From Brooklawnia cerclae (lineage in GTDB: Bacteria; Actinomycetota; Actinomycetes; Propionibacteriales; Propionibacteriaceae): DNA of 64,000 nt. The stretch is from contig NZ_JAAMOZ010000001.1 of NCBI RefSeq assembly GCF_011758645.1, forward strand, positions 2,356,001 to 2,420,000, given 5' to 3'. Shown here piece after piece: positions 45,574 through 54,148 of this stretch. The notes beneath the pieces were generated by a model. That model made no database searches. It was not told the DNA's origin and worked only from the letters and a program-made list of their open reading frames with translations. The position numbers were made by a program, and so were the translations under genes. The stretch's first letter is position 1; each line of letters starts with the position of its first letter.

Positions 45574-45813
45574 TCAGCAGCAGCCGGACGACACGTTGTC
45601 CTCGTCGAACCGGGCGCGAGCACGCCAGAACTCACGTCCGGTCATCGGCTCGTGGTCCGGGTGCTCCCGTCGATGGCGTTCGAGGTAGCGGTCGTAGGCG
45701 GACTCGCCCGTGAAATCACGCCACAGCACGCGTGCGGTCGCCACGGTCTCCCGGAAGCGTGCCCACGCGTGCCGCACGCGAGGCGGACGAGTCCCGCCCA
45801 CGACCGTGCTCAT
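45574..45813 (-). CDS. YbdD/YjiX family protein
   Basis: A 79-residue DUF466-type protein: YDRYLERHRREHPDHEPMTGREFWR and a terminal CC, both typical. It is encoded directly after cstA (16-nt gap), as in E. coli cstA-ybdD and btsT-yjiX, where the small protein is needed for transporter function. ATG 45813 with GGTGAG. Confidence 0.85.
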   Translation of the reverse strand: MSTVVGGTRPPRVRHAWARFRETVATARVLWRDFTGESAYDRYLERHRREHPDHEPMTGREFWRARARFDEDNVSSGCC

Positions 45814-45829
45814 CTCACCGTCCCCGGGA

Positions 45830-48241
45830 TCATGCGACGGGAGCCTCCCGGTCGTCCGGCGAACCACCCGACGGCGGGCCGCCGTGCGTCCTGCGCCCCG
45901 GTATCAGCGCCGGATCACCGACGATCTCGTACTCGGCGACGAGCTTCTTGTCGAGCGGCGAGGCGATCAACGTCACCGGCGCGTAGAAGTTCGACTCCTG
46001 GTGCGGATCCTCCGACGTCGTGGTGTCGTGAGTGCGCAGCGTCTTGACGACGCGCAGGACCGCGCAGACGATGACGAACGCCACGGCCACCAGGAAGACG
46101 GCGGACAGCGTCCCCTGGATGAAGGTGTTGCGGACGATGGCCTTCTGGATGCTGATCTTGTCGGGATCGGTGAGCGTGGACAGGAGCGCGCGGGCGTCAC
46201 GCCACTGCTGCCAGTAGCCCACCTTCGGATCGGTCGAGAAGATCTTCTGCCACGAGGCCGTGAAGGTCACCGCGGTGTCGAACAGGAACGGCACCAACGG
46301 GATCCACACCCACCGGGTGTATCCCTTGCGGACCACGATGACCGTGACCACCAGCAGCGCGACAGCGGCTATCAGCTGGTTGGCGATGCCGAACAGCGGA
46401 TACAGCGTCTGGATGCCGCCGCGTGGGTCGGTGACACCCATGAGGAGCAGCGATCCCCACGCCGCGACCACCAGGGCGGTGCACATCCACGCACCCGGGC
46501 GCCACGAAGGGTCCCTGAACCGCGGTACGAGGTTGCCCACCGCGTCCGAGACCTGGAAACGCGCGACGCGTGTGACCGCGTCGACGGCCGAGAGGATGAA
46601 CAGCGCCTCGAACATGATCGCGAAGTGGTACCAGAAGCCCATCATCGTCCGGCCCCCACCGATCTGGTGGAGGATGTGCGCGATGCCGACCGCCAGGGTC
46701 GGAGCCCCGCCCGTGCGTGAGGTGACCGACGGCTCGCCGACGTCGGAGGCCAACTGCGCGAACGCCTCGCCGCCCACATAGGTCTTCTCATTGCCTTGCT
46801 CGTCCCACGAGTCCCAGCGCGCCTCGATCGGGTTGCCCTGCGCGTCGGTGACCCCCAGGTTGGCCACCGCGGCGGCCGTGATCTCGTTGCGGTCCTGGGT
46901 GGTCTGGACGATCGCGGTGCCGGCCAGTGCGTTCACGGACGCCTCGGAGGTGTTCATCCCGAAGTAGATGCCCTGGTTCAGCGATGCCGCAGCGGCAAGC
47001 GCCATGATGGCGACGAACGACTCCATCAGCATGCCGCCGTAGCCGAGCATGCGGGCCTGCCCCTCCTTCTGGATCATCTTCGGCGTGGTGCCGGACGCCA
47101 CCATGGCGTGCATGCCCGACAGTGCACCGCAGGCGATCGTGATGAACAGGAACGGGAACAGTGTGCCCGCGAACACGGGGCCGTCGGTGTTGGAGGCGAA
47201 CTCGGTGACGGCGGGCATCTCCACGATCGGGCGGACGACGACGATCCCGAGCGCCAGGACGACGATCGTGCCGACCTTCATGAACGTCGACAGGTAGTCG
47301 CGCGGCGTCAGGAGCACCCAGACCGGCAGGACGGCCGCGAAGAAGCCGTAGACGATCATGGCCCAGACCAGTGCCGTGGGCGACAGGTGCAGGTAGGCCT
47401 GCCCGAAACTCGACTCGGCGACGACTCGTCCCATGAGAATGACCACGAGCAAGGCGGCGAAACCGACGATGGAGACCTGCGTGATCTTGCCCGGTTGGAC
47501 GAACCGCAGCCACAGGCCCATGCAGATGGCGATGGGGATGGTGCAACCCACCGAGAACACGCCCCACGGCGAGGCCGCGAGCGCGTTGACGCACACCATC
47601 GCCAGCACGGCGAGGACGATCATGAGCATGACCAGGACGATGATCGTGGCCACCGTGCCGCCGACCTTGCCGATCTCGTCGGTGGCCATCTGCCCGAGGG
47701 AGCGTCCCCCACGGCGCATGGAGAAGAACAGCACGAGCATGTCCTGGACCGCACCCGCCAGGCACACGCCGATGATGATCCACAGGGTTCCCGGCAGATA
47801 ACCCATCTGTGCGGCCAGGACGGGGCCGACCAGCGGACCGGCACCCGCGATGGCGGCGAAGTGATGGCCGTAGAGGACGACCCGATGCGTCGGGTCGAAG
47901 TCCTTGCCGTTGTTGACGCGCTCCGCCGGCGTCGCGTTGGAGTCGTCGGGACGCATGATCGTGCGCTGGATGTACAAGGCGTAGAAGCGGTAGGCGATCG
48001 CATATGTGCATACGGCCGTGACGACGAACCAGATCGTGTCGACCTTCTCACCGCGGACGACGGCGAGCATCGTCCACCCGAGGACGCCGCACGCGGTGAT
48101 GACGATCCAGAGCAGGATCTTCAGAGGGGTCCATCTCGTGCGAGGCCTGATGCCGATCGGCACGCCTCGCTTGTTGCGGATGATGAGTTTCTTCTCCTCC
48201 TCCGTGTAGGAGGGGATCTCCTGGACAGATAACTCGGCCAT
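45830..48241 (-). CDS. cstA: CstA-family carbon starvation transporter
   Basis: An 803-residue membrane protein with about 16-18 segments. Family blocks: GHHFAAIAGAGPLVGPVLAAQMGYLPG, VQDMLVLFFSMRRGG and SGMHAMVASGTTPKMI. CstA/BtsT proteins import pyruvate (and, by older reports, peptides) during starvation. A loop of about 80 residues (near 440-520) is specific to this long form. It is upstream of ybdD and preceded by two tandem 13-bp repeats. ATG 48241. Confidence 0.93.
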   Translation of the reverse strand: MAELSVQEIPSYTEEEKKLIIRNKRGVPIGIRPRTRWTPLKILLWIVITACGVLGWTMLAVVRGEKVDTIWFVVTAVCTYAIAYRFYALYIQRTIMRPDDSNATPAERVNNGKDFDPTHRVVLYGHHFAAIAGAGPLVGPVLAAQMGYLPGTLWIIIGVCLAGAVQDMLVLFFSMRRGGRSLGQMATDEIGKVGGTVATIIVLVMLMIVLAVLAMVCVNALAASPWGVFSVGCTIPIAICMGLWLRFVQPGKITQVSIVGFAALLVVILMGRVVAESSFGQAYLHLSPTALVWAMIVYGFFAAVLPVWVLLTPRDYLSTFMKVGTIVVLALGIVVVRPIVEMPAVTEFASNTDGPVFAGTLFPFLFITIACGALSGMHAMVASGTTPKMIQKEGQARMLGYGGMLMESFVAIMALAAAASLNQGIYFGMNTSEASVNALAGTAIVQTTQDRNEITAAAVANLGVTDAQGNPIEARWDSWDEQGNEKTYVGGEAFAQLASDVGEPSVTSRTGGAPTLAVGIAHILHQIGGGRTMMGFWYHFAIMFEALFILSAVDAVTRVARFQVSDAVGNLVPRFRDPSWRPGAWMCTALVVAAWGSLLLMGVTDPRGGIQTLYPLFGIANQLIAAVALLVVTVIVVRKGYTRWVWIPLVPFLFDTAVTFTASWQKIFSTDPKVGYWQQWRDARALLSTLTDPDKISIQKAIVRNTFIQGTLSAVFLVAVAFVIVCAVLRVVKTLRTHDTTTSEDPHQESNFYAPVTLIASPLDKKLVAEYEIVGDPALIPGRRTHGGPPSGGSPDDREAPVA

Positions 48242-48256
48242 GAGTCACACTCTTTT

Positions 48257-48282
48257 GTTTTTCCGGGGTGTTTTTTCGGGGT
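48257..48282 (-). promoter_or_regulatory. tandem 13-bp direct repeats in the cstA promoter
   Basis: On the minus strand ACCCCGAAAAAAC (48282-48270) is followed at once by ACCCCGGAAAAAC (48269-48257), one mismatch, ending 16 nt before the cstA ATG. The A-runs and position suggest a regulator site or RNA leader element. Confidence 0.45.
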
Positions 48283-48507
48283 TGTGACGCGGCGTCCGGG
48301 AGACCAGACACCGTCGCCCGTGCGTGCGCGTTCACCCTATGGATTACACCCATCGCCGTGCGCCACGCCCGTTTCCCCACGATGTGCTGTCTGACTTGCC
48401 GGTCCGCCTACCGGGCGTCTCCCGGCATCATCCCGTACCGGCTACCATCGACGTCGTCGCGGACCCGTCGGACCCGGGTCGCGGACGCTTCGACGGAGGA
48501 GGTCGGA

Positions 48508-49056
48508 TTGGACATCCGGGACGCGGGCAGCGCCGACATCGACGGGATCACAGCGATCTACAACGACGCTGTCGAGCACACCACGGCCATCTGGAACGAG
48601 GTGCCCGTCGACGCGGCCGACCGTTCCGAATGGCTCGCCGCCCGGCGACGGCTGGGCTACCCCGTGCTGGTGGCCGTGGACGAGACCGGGCGGGTGCTCG
48701 GTTACGCGTCCTTCGGCGACTGGCGCGCGTTCGACGGCTACCGTCACACCGTCGAGCACTCCGTCTACGTCCGCGCCGACCAGCGCGGCAACGGCATCGG
48801 AACGGCCCTCATGCTCGTCCTGATAGAGCGGGCCCGGCAGATCGGCAAACACGTCATGGTCGCCGCCGTCGAGGCCGGGAACCTCGGGTCGATCCGGCTG
48901 CACGAGAAGCTCGGATTCGAGCGGGTCGGACTGCTGCCACAGGTCGGCACGAAGTTCGGCTCCTGGCTCGACCTCGCCTTCCTCCAGCTCACCCTCGACC
49001 AGGACGCCGTCGCTGATCGTCCCGGCGAGACCGGCCCGGGTCGCGAGATCGGCTGA
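48508..49056 (+). CDS. GNAT-family N-acetyltransferase, phosphinothricin acetyltransferase-like
   Basis: A 182-residue acetyltransferase of the PAT/MnaT class: IRDAGSADIDGITAIYNDAVEHTTAIWNE at the N-terminus, acetyl-CoA loop QRGNGIG (about 95) and LHEKLGFERVG. Enzymes of this class acetylate phosphinothricin, methionine sulfone/sulfoximine or other small amino compounds. The start is a TTG at 48508 with a strong GGAGGAGG site 5 nt upstream. Sequence before it is not coding-like. Confidence 0.85.
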   Translation: MDIRDAGSADIDGITAIYNDAVEHTTAIWNEVPVDAADRSEWLAARRRLGYPVLVAVDETGRVLGYASFGDWRAFDGYRHTVEHSVYVRADQRGNGIGTALMLVLIERARQIGKHVMVAAVEAGNLGSIRLHEKLGFERVGLLPQVGTKFGSWLDLAFLQLTLDQDAVADRPGETGPGREIG

Positions 49057-49243
49057 CACCTCCCCCGGCGCGGGACGAGCGACAGGTTATGCGCGAAATC
49101 CGATGGTTCGTGCAGAGGGGCCCCACCGCACCGGCACGACGTCATTACCGTCAAGACGCCGTGGTCCGACGCAACAGTCGGCGATTCGGCGCAGCAGGGC
49201 ACGGTGTTCTGCTGAACCAACGACGGTTGCAAGGAATCACCCA

Positions 49244-52200
49244 ATGGCAAAGAAGCAGAAGCGTCCCCACGGAGTAGTCCGCAAGACAGTCATGACCGTA
49301 CTCTCGGCGATCCTGGCGATCGCCCTCATCGGTCTCCTCTACCTGGCCTACACGCTCCTCCCCCCGAACGCGCGCATGGTGAATCTCGTCCTCGGCGAGC
49401 ACCGGCAGTCGGTCGACAACTCGGCCGTCGACACCGACGGGCTCGACCTCGACTACTACCAGGCCGATTACGACAACGCCGATGAGCTCGCCGCCGCCCG
49501 AGTCGATCTGCGTACCTCGCTGGTGGACGAGGGCACGATCCTGCTCAAGAACGACGGCGCGATGCCGTTCTCCACCGACACGACGTTCAGCTTCTTCGGT
49601 GCCGCCTCGAACAGCGGCGGGAGTGGAGGCAACCCTCTGGGGGCGCTGTTCGGCGGCGCTGAGCTCTCGTCCCTGAAGGACGGCTTCGAAGAGGCCGGCT
49701 TCGGGGTGAACGACCAGCTGTGGGACTTCTACGGCGAAGGCCCGGGCGCGGACTGCGGCCTCGGCGCCGGCTCGGTCGGCTACGGAGACGCGGAGGACTT
49801 CTCGATCAACGAGTGCCCGATCGACGAGCTGCTGGCCACCGACGGCCTCGAGGCGTCCTTCCAGGGAACAGTTCCCGTCTATGTCATGTCACGCGTGGCC
49901 GGCGAAGGCCGTGACATGCCGCGATCGATGGTGCAGCACACCGATGTTCCTGAGGACCAGGTGAAGAGCTACCTCGAGCCCAACTCGGTCGAGCTGGAAC
50001 TGATGCAGTACCTCAACGACAACTTCCCCGAGGTCGTCCTGCTCGTCGACGCGACCGCCGCGCTCGACCTTGGCTGGGTCGACCAGTTCGACAACCTCGA
50101 CGCGGTCGTCTACGCACCCTCGGCGGACGGACGCATCGCGCACATCTTCTCCGGCGACGTGAATCCGTCAGGACGCACGGTCGACACGTTCGCCGTCGAC
50201 GCGCTGCGCTCGCCCGCCGCGCAGAACGTCGGCAGCTACACCTACTCCGACGAGAACGGTGAGCTGACGAAATACAACTACGTCTCGTACAAGGAGGGCA
50301 TCTACGTCGGGTACCGCTACTACGAGACGCGCTACGAGGATGCCGTGAGCGGGCAGGGGAACGCGGGCGACTACGTCTACGACGACCAGGTCGTCTACCC
50401 GTTCGGGTACGGCCTGTCGTACACGACGTTCACGTGGGGCGGCCTGGCGATCGACACGTCCGACGACGACAACTGGACGGCAACCGTGGAGGTCACCAAC
50501 GACGGTGACGTCGCCGGACGCGACGTCGTCGGCATCTATCTGCAGAAGCCCTACAGCGACTACGACCGCGCCAACGGGATCGAGCAGGCGTCCGCCGAAC
50601 TCGTCGGTTACGCCAAGACCGACACGATCGAGCCCGGTGACACACAGTCGGTCGTGGCCACGATCGATCCCGAGTCGCTGAAGACCTACGATGCCAACGG
50701 CGCCGGCACCTACATCGTGGAGCCGGGCGAATACCTCTTCACCGCGGGCACCGACGCGCATGCCGCCGTCAACAACCTGCTCGCATTCAAGGGCTACGGC
50801 GTCGAGGACGGTATGACCGCCGACGGCGACGCCGCGCTGGTGGCCGGCTACACGCCGGGGATCAGCGCGATCGACTCGACCACCTACGCGGTCGACTCGA
50901 CGACGGGGGCACCCGTGAGCAACCAGTTCGACGACGCGTCCGGCGACCTGGAATACCTCAGCCGCGCCGACTGGGTGGGCACCTGGCCGACTCACGACGG
51001 CACCCCGTCCACCGAGATCAGCACCTGGGGCAACGAGATCAACGGCACGGACGAGTCGGGGAACCCCGCTTCCTTCACATGGACGAAGACGATCTCCGAC
51101 GAGGGGCTCGCGGCGCTCGACTCGACCGACTCTGGCAACCCCGTGGATGCCTCCACCATCACCGCCGACCTCGTCTACGGGGCCGACAACGGTCTGTCGG
51201 TGGCGGACATGCGCGGTCTCGACTTCGACGATCCGCAGTGGGACGACCTGCTCGACCAACTCGAGCCGGAGGACTACCAGACCCTGATCGGTGTGGCGGG
51301 CTACGGGACGCCGGCGATCGAATCGGTCGGCAAGCCGTACAACCTCGACATCGACGCGGCATCCGGGCTGATCGGTGGCGGACCCGCGATGAGCCTCGGC
51401 CAGCCGATGCTGCTGGCGCAGACCTGGAACCGCGACCTGGCGCTCGACTACGGCACCTTCGTCGGCAACAACGCACTGCTGGGCTCGGTGCAGGGCTGGT
51501 ACGCACCGTCGATGAACATCCACCGCACACCGTTCTCCGGCCGCAACGGCGAGTACTACTCGGAGGACCCCTACATCAGTTCGGTCAACGCGAGCCAGAC
51601 CGTGTACGGGGCCGCCTCGAAGGGGCTGTACACGTTCATCAAGCACTTCGCCTTCAACGACCAGGAGAACCACCGGGGCGACCGTGACGGCCAGTTCGGG
51701 TTGGCGACATGGGGCAACGAGCAGTCGCTCCGCGAGATCTACCTGGCACCGTTCGAGTCCGCCATCAAGGCCGGTGAGGTGGAGGTCAAGTACGTCGCAC
51801 GTGCCGACGACGGAAGCCTCACCAACGAGGTCACCACGGTGCGGGCGTCGCAAGGAGTGATGTCGGCGTTCAACCGCATCGGCTACACCTGGACCGGCGG
51901 CTCCTACGCGCTGCTCACCGGGGTCCTTCGTGACGAGTGGGGGTTCAACGGCTTCGTCATCACCGACAATGCCAATACGGGCGTGTTCATGGACGCCTAT
52001 CAGATGATCGAGGCCGGCGGGGACGCGAAGCTCACGGCACTACCCGCCTCCGCACGCTGGACCTTCGATCCCGACAATGCCGCCGAGTACGTCTACGGCC
52101 GAAACGCGATCCACCACATCTTGTACACGACGGTGAACTCGCTCGCCTACGACGGCACCGCCCCGGGCAGCGTCGTCAAGGACGGGCTCCAGATCACCGG

Positions 52201-52327
52201 CACGATACTTCTGGTGATCACCGTCGTGTCCGGCGCGCTGCTCGTCCTGCTCGCGTACTTCACCTGGCGACGGTTCTGGGGCCCGCGCAATCGCCGGATC
52301 GCTCCAGCCGCCGACTCGACCGAGTAA
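49244..52327 (+). CDS. membrane-anchored, domain-permuted glycoside hydrolase family 3 protein
   Basis: A 1027-residue GH3 protein with swapped domain order. An N-terminal membrane segment (about 12-36) leads into the alpha/beta-sandwich normally found second (LVDEGTILLKNDGAMPF, then VVYPFGYGLSYTTF near 385), an Fn3-like domain (about 400-510), a linker, and the catalytic TIM barrel last (about 600-960; KHFAFNDQE; nucleophile Asp908 in GFVITDN). A second membrane segment (about 982-1007) follows. Likely a surface beta-glucosidase or relative. ATG 49244 has AAGGA. It stands alone, without transporter or regulator beside it. Confidence 0.85.
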   Translation: MAKKQKRPHGVVRKTVMTVLSAILAIALIGLLYLAYTLLPPNARMVNLVLGEHRQSVDNSAVDTDGLDLDYYQADYDNADELAAARVDLRTSLVDEGTILLKNDGAMPFSTDTTFSFFGAASNSGGSGGNPLGALFGGAELSSLKDGFEEAGFGVNDQLWDFYGEGPGADCGLGAGSVGYGDAEDFSINECPIDELLATDGLEASFQGTVPVYVMSRVAGEGRDMPRSMVQHTDVPEDQVKSYLEPNSVELELMQYLNDNFPEVVLLVDATAALDLGWVDQFDNLDAVVYAPSADGRIAHIFSGDVNPSGRTVDTFAVDALRSPAAQNVGSYTYSDENGELTKYNYVSYKEGIYVGYRYYETRYEDAVSGQGNAGDYVYDDQVVYPFGYGLSYTTFTWGGLAIDTSDDDNWTATVEVTNDGDVAGRDVVGIYLQKPYSDYDRANGIEQASAELVGYAKTDTIEPGDTQSVVATIDPESLKTYDANGAGTYIVEPGEYLFTAGTDAHAAVNNLLAFKGYGVEDGMTADGDAALVAGYTPGISAIDSTTYAVDSTTGAPVSNQFDDASGDLEYLSRADWVGTWPTHDGTPSTEISTWGNEINGTDESGNPASFTWTKTISDEGLAALDSTDSGNPVDASTITADLVYGADNGLSVADMRGLDFDDPQWDDLLDQLEPEDYQTLIGVAGYGTPAIESVGKPYNLDIDAASGLIGGGPAMSLGQPMLLAQTWNRDLALDYGTFVGNNALLGSVQGWYAPSMNIHRTPFSGRNGEYYSEDPYISSVNASQTVYGAASKGLYTFIKHFAFNDQENHRGDRDGQFGLATWGNEQSLREIYLAPFESAIKAGEVEVKYVARADDGSLTNEVTTVRASQGVMSAFNRIGYTWTGGSYALLTGVLRDEWGFNGFVITDNANTGVFMDAYQMIEAGGDAKLTALPASARWTFDPDNAAEYVYGRNAIHHILYTTVNSLAYDGTAPGSVVKDGLQITGTILLVITVVSGALLVLLAYFTWRRFWGPRNRRIAPAADSTE

Positions 52328-52345
52328 CGACCGTATCGCCGACTA

Positions 52346-52389
52346 CCGGAAGCGCCGCTTTCGCCCACGGGTGGGAGCGGCGTTTCCGG
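52346..52389 (+). terminator. hairpin terminator after the GH3 gene
   Basis: A 14-bp stem (52346-52359 with 52376-52389) containing one G-U pair in RNA, with an inner stem CCCAC/GTGGG (52364-52375) in the loop, 18 nt after the stop codon. Confidence 0.6.
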
Positions 52390-52479
52390 CGAGTGCGACG
52401 GGACGACACGGCGGCCGCGACGTCGTGGGGGAAAATCCGGGACAATGCCCCGGTTCCCTGTCGTTCCGGGGGGAATTCC

Positions 52480-52506
52480 TTTACAGTAGAGGCACTCCTG
52501 TAGAGG
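52480..52506 (+). promoter_or_regulatory. promoter/operator region of the second AbiE pair
   Basis: Direct repeats AGTAGAGG (52485-52492) and TGTAGAGG (52499-52506), and an imperfect inverted pair TTTACAG/CTGTAGA (52480-52504). TTTACA may serve as a -35 box. Location just before the AbiEi gene suggests autoregulation. Confidence 0.4.
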
Positions 52507-52528
52507 ATTTCCGACGGAAGGAGCAACG

Positions 52529-53110
52529 ATGGCCTCCAACACCGAGAGCGTGCTCGCCTCGCTGCCGGATGTCTTTCATTACACCGAGGCCGTGCGACGC
52601 ATCGGAGAACGGCCGCTGCGCCTACTCGTGGCCTCCGGCGCTGTTGTGCCGCTGTCCGGAGGTGTGTACCGCAAGGACGAGGCACTCGGCGATGACGACC
52701 TGATCGAGATCGCGGCCCGCTCGGCCCGGGCGACGCTGTGCCTACGGACCGCGCTGGAGCACCACGATCTCATTGATGACATCCCGACGGTCATTGATGT
52801 CGCAGTCCCCCGAGGTTCCTGGACGCCTGCCACACAGGCTCGGGTGCAGTGGCATCACTTCGATGCACGCACGTTCGAGATCGGTCGCGAAACCCTGCAG
52901 ATCCCAAGTGGCAAGATCGGTCTCTACTCGGCTGAGCGGTCGATCATCGACGCTTTTCGGTTCCGGCACCGCGAAGGCACAGAGATGGCGACCGAGGCGC
53001 TGAAGACCTGGCTGCGTCATGGCGGGCAGCCATCGACCCTACTCGCCACAGCGAAGGCGTTTCCACGCACGATTGCGGCAGTACGCTCCGCGTTGGAGGT
53101 ATTGCTGTGA
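52529..53110 (+). CDS. AbiEi-family antitoxin, copy 2
   Basis: A 193-residue AbiEi-type antitoxin, divergent from copy 1. N-terminal winged helix about 8-55 (FHYTEAVRRIGERPLRLLVASGAVVPLSGGVYRK), then the AbiEi domain (CLRTALEHHDLIDDIP, VDVAVPRGS-type strand, IYSAERSIIDAFR-like block as LYSAERSIIDAFR). ATG 52529 has GAAGGAG. It overlaps the toxin gene as GTGA. Confidence 0.83.
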   Translation: MASNTESVLASLPDVFHYTEAVRRIGERPLRLLVASGAVVPLSGGVYRKDEALGDDDLIEIAARSARATLCLRTALEHHDLIDDIPTVIDVAVPRGSWTPATQARVQWHHFDARTFEIGRETLQIPSGKIGLYSAERSIIDAFRFRHREGTEMATEALKTWLRHGGQPSTLLATAKAFPRTIAAVRSALEVLL

Positions 53111-54009
53111 AACGGGTTTCCCGCGGTACGCCCGGTGGTGATGCCTATCTCGATCTGCAGAACCAAGCCCGCCGCACCGGACGGACGACCGACGAGTTGC
53201 TGCGGCTCTACATCCTTGAGGGCTTCCTCGCGCGCCTGGCCGCAGGCGACGAGCGCGAGAGCCTGATCCTCAAGGGGGGCGTGCTCCTGGCAGCATTCGG
53301 GATACGCCGCTCAACCCGAGACGTCGACTTGGCCGCGCTTCACCTGAGCAACGAGACGGTCGCCGTTCTCGATCTTGTCCGCACTATCCTCGCGACTGTA
53401 CCTGCTGCCGATGACGGGATCGAGTTCGACCTCGATTCGCTGACTGCTCAGACCATCCGTGACGAGGACGAGTACTCAGGGGTGCGCGTCGGAGCAACCG
53501 CCCATCTGGCCAGCGCCGTCATCAGTTTCCACGCCGACGTCAACGTCGGAGATCCGATCTGGCCCGAACCCGAGCACATCCACTTGCCACGGCTTCTCGG
53601 CGGCGCCGACCTCGAGCTAGTCGGCTACCCCCTGCCCATGGTGCACGCGGAAAAGATCGTCACAGCGATCCAACGTGGCACAGCGAACACCAGATGGCGC
53701 GACTTCGGCGATATCTGGGCGCTCTCACGCCGATACGCGCTCACAAGCCTCGATCTTCAGCAAGCCATCGGTATCGTTGCCGATCACCGCAACGCAGTCC
53801 TTGGGCCGCTCGCGGACATACTCGATGGTTACGCCGATCTGGCCCAGCCGAGGTGGGCCAGATGGCGTCACCGAAGCAGTTCCGATCATCTCCCCGAGGA
53901 ATTCACCTTGGTTCTCAACGATGTTGTGGGGTTCGCTGATCCAGTTCTTCTCAGAGACGTGGACCGTTCGGTCTGGGATCCTGCAAGCCGATCGTGGCAA
54001 CAGTCGTGA
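53107..54009 (+). CDS. AbiEii-family nucleotidyltransferase toxin, copy 2
   Basis: A 300-residue AbiEii toxin. Core motif ILKGGVLLAAFG followed by RSTRDVDLAA (about residues 55-82), and VHAEKIVTAIQRGTANTRWRDFGDIWALS, the conserved second half of the fold. It begins with GTG 53107 overlapping the antitoxin stop. Its sequence differs strongly from copy 1, so the pairs are not recent duplicates. Confidence 0.86.
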   Translation: MKRVSRGTPGGDAYLDLQNQARRTGRTTDELLRLYILEGFLARLAAGDERESLILKGGVLLAAFGIRRSTRDVDLAALHLSNETVAVLDLVRTILATVPAADDGIEFDLDSLTAQTIRDEDEYSGVRVGATAHLASAVISFHADVNVGDPIWPEPEHIHLPRLLGGADLELVGYPLPMVHAEKIVTAIQRGTANTRWRDFGDIWALSRRYALTSLDLQQAIGIVADHRNAVLGPLADILDGYADLAQPRWARWRHRSSSDHLPEEFTLVLNDVVGFADPVLLRDVDRSVWDPASRSWQQS

Positions 54010-54148
54010 CTGTGGGTTCTCCCTGCCCACCTCAGCCCGACATGATCACCGCGTCGCAGCCCTATACAGCCGAAAGCCCTTCTGTCCGATTGAATTGAGT
54101 TCGTTCTGCACGGCGCGTCTCTACGCCCACAAGTGCGACGGGACGACG

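Noticed and set aside
46796-48232. A 478-codon open frame antisense to cstA
   Set aside because: The His/Asp/Arg-rich translation has no fold-like pattern; it is a by-product of high GC within a conserved transporter gene.
48268-48507. An 80-residue N-terminal extension of the acetyltransferase
   Set aside because: The sequence is not coding-like, and the TTG at 48508 follows a GGAGGAGG site and starts the family fold exactly.
50168-51853. A 561-codon open frame antisense to the GH3 gene
   Set aside because: It mirrors the third-position GC bias of the GH3 gene, has no family motif and lies wholly inside a well-supported gene.
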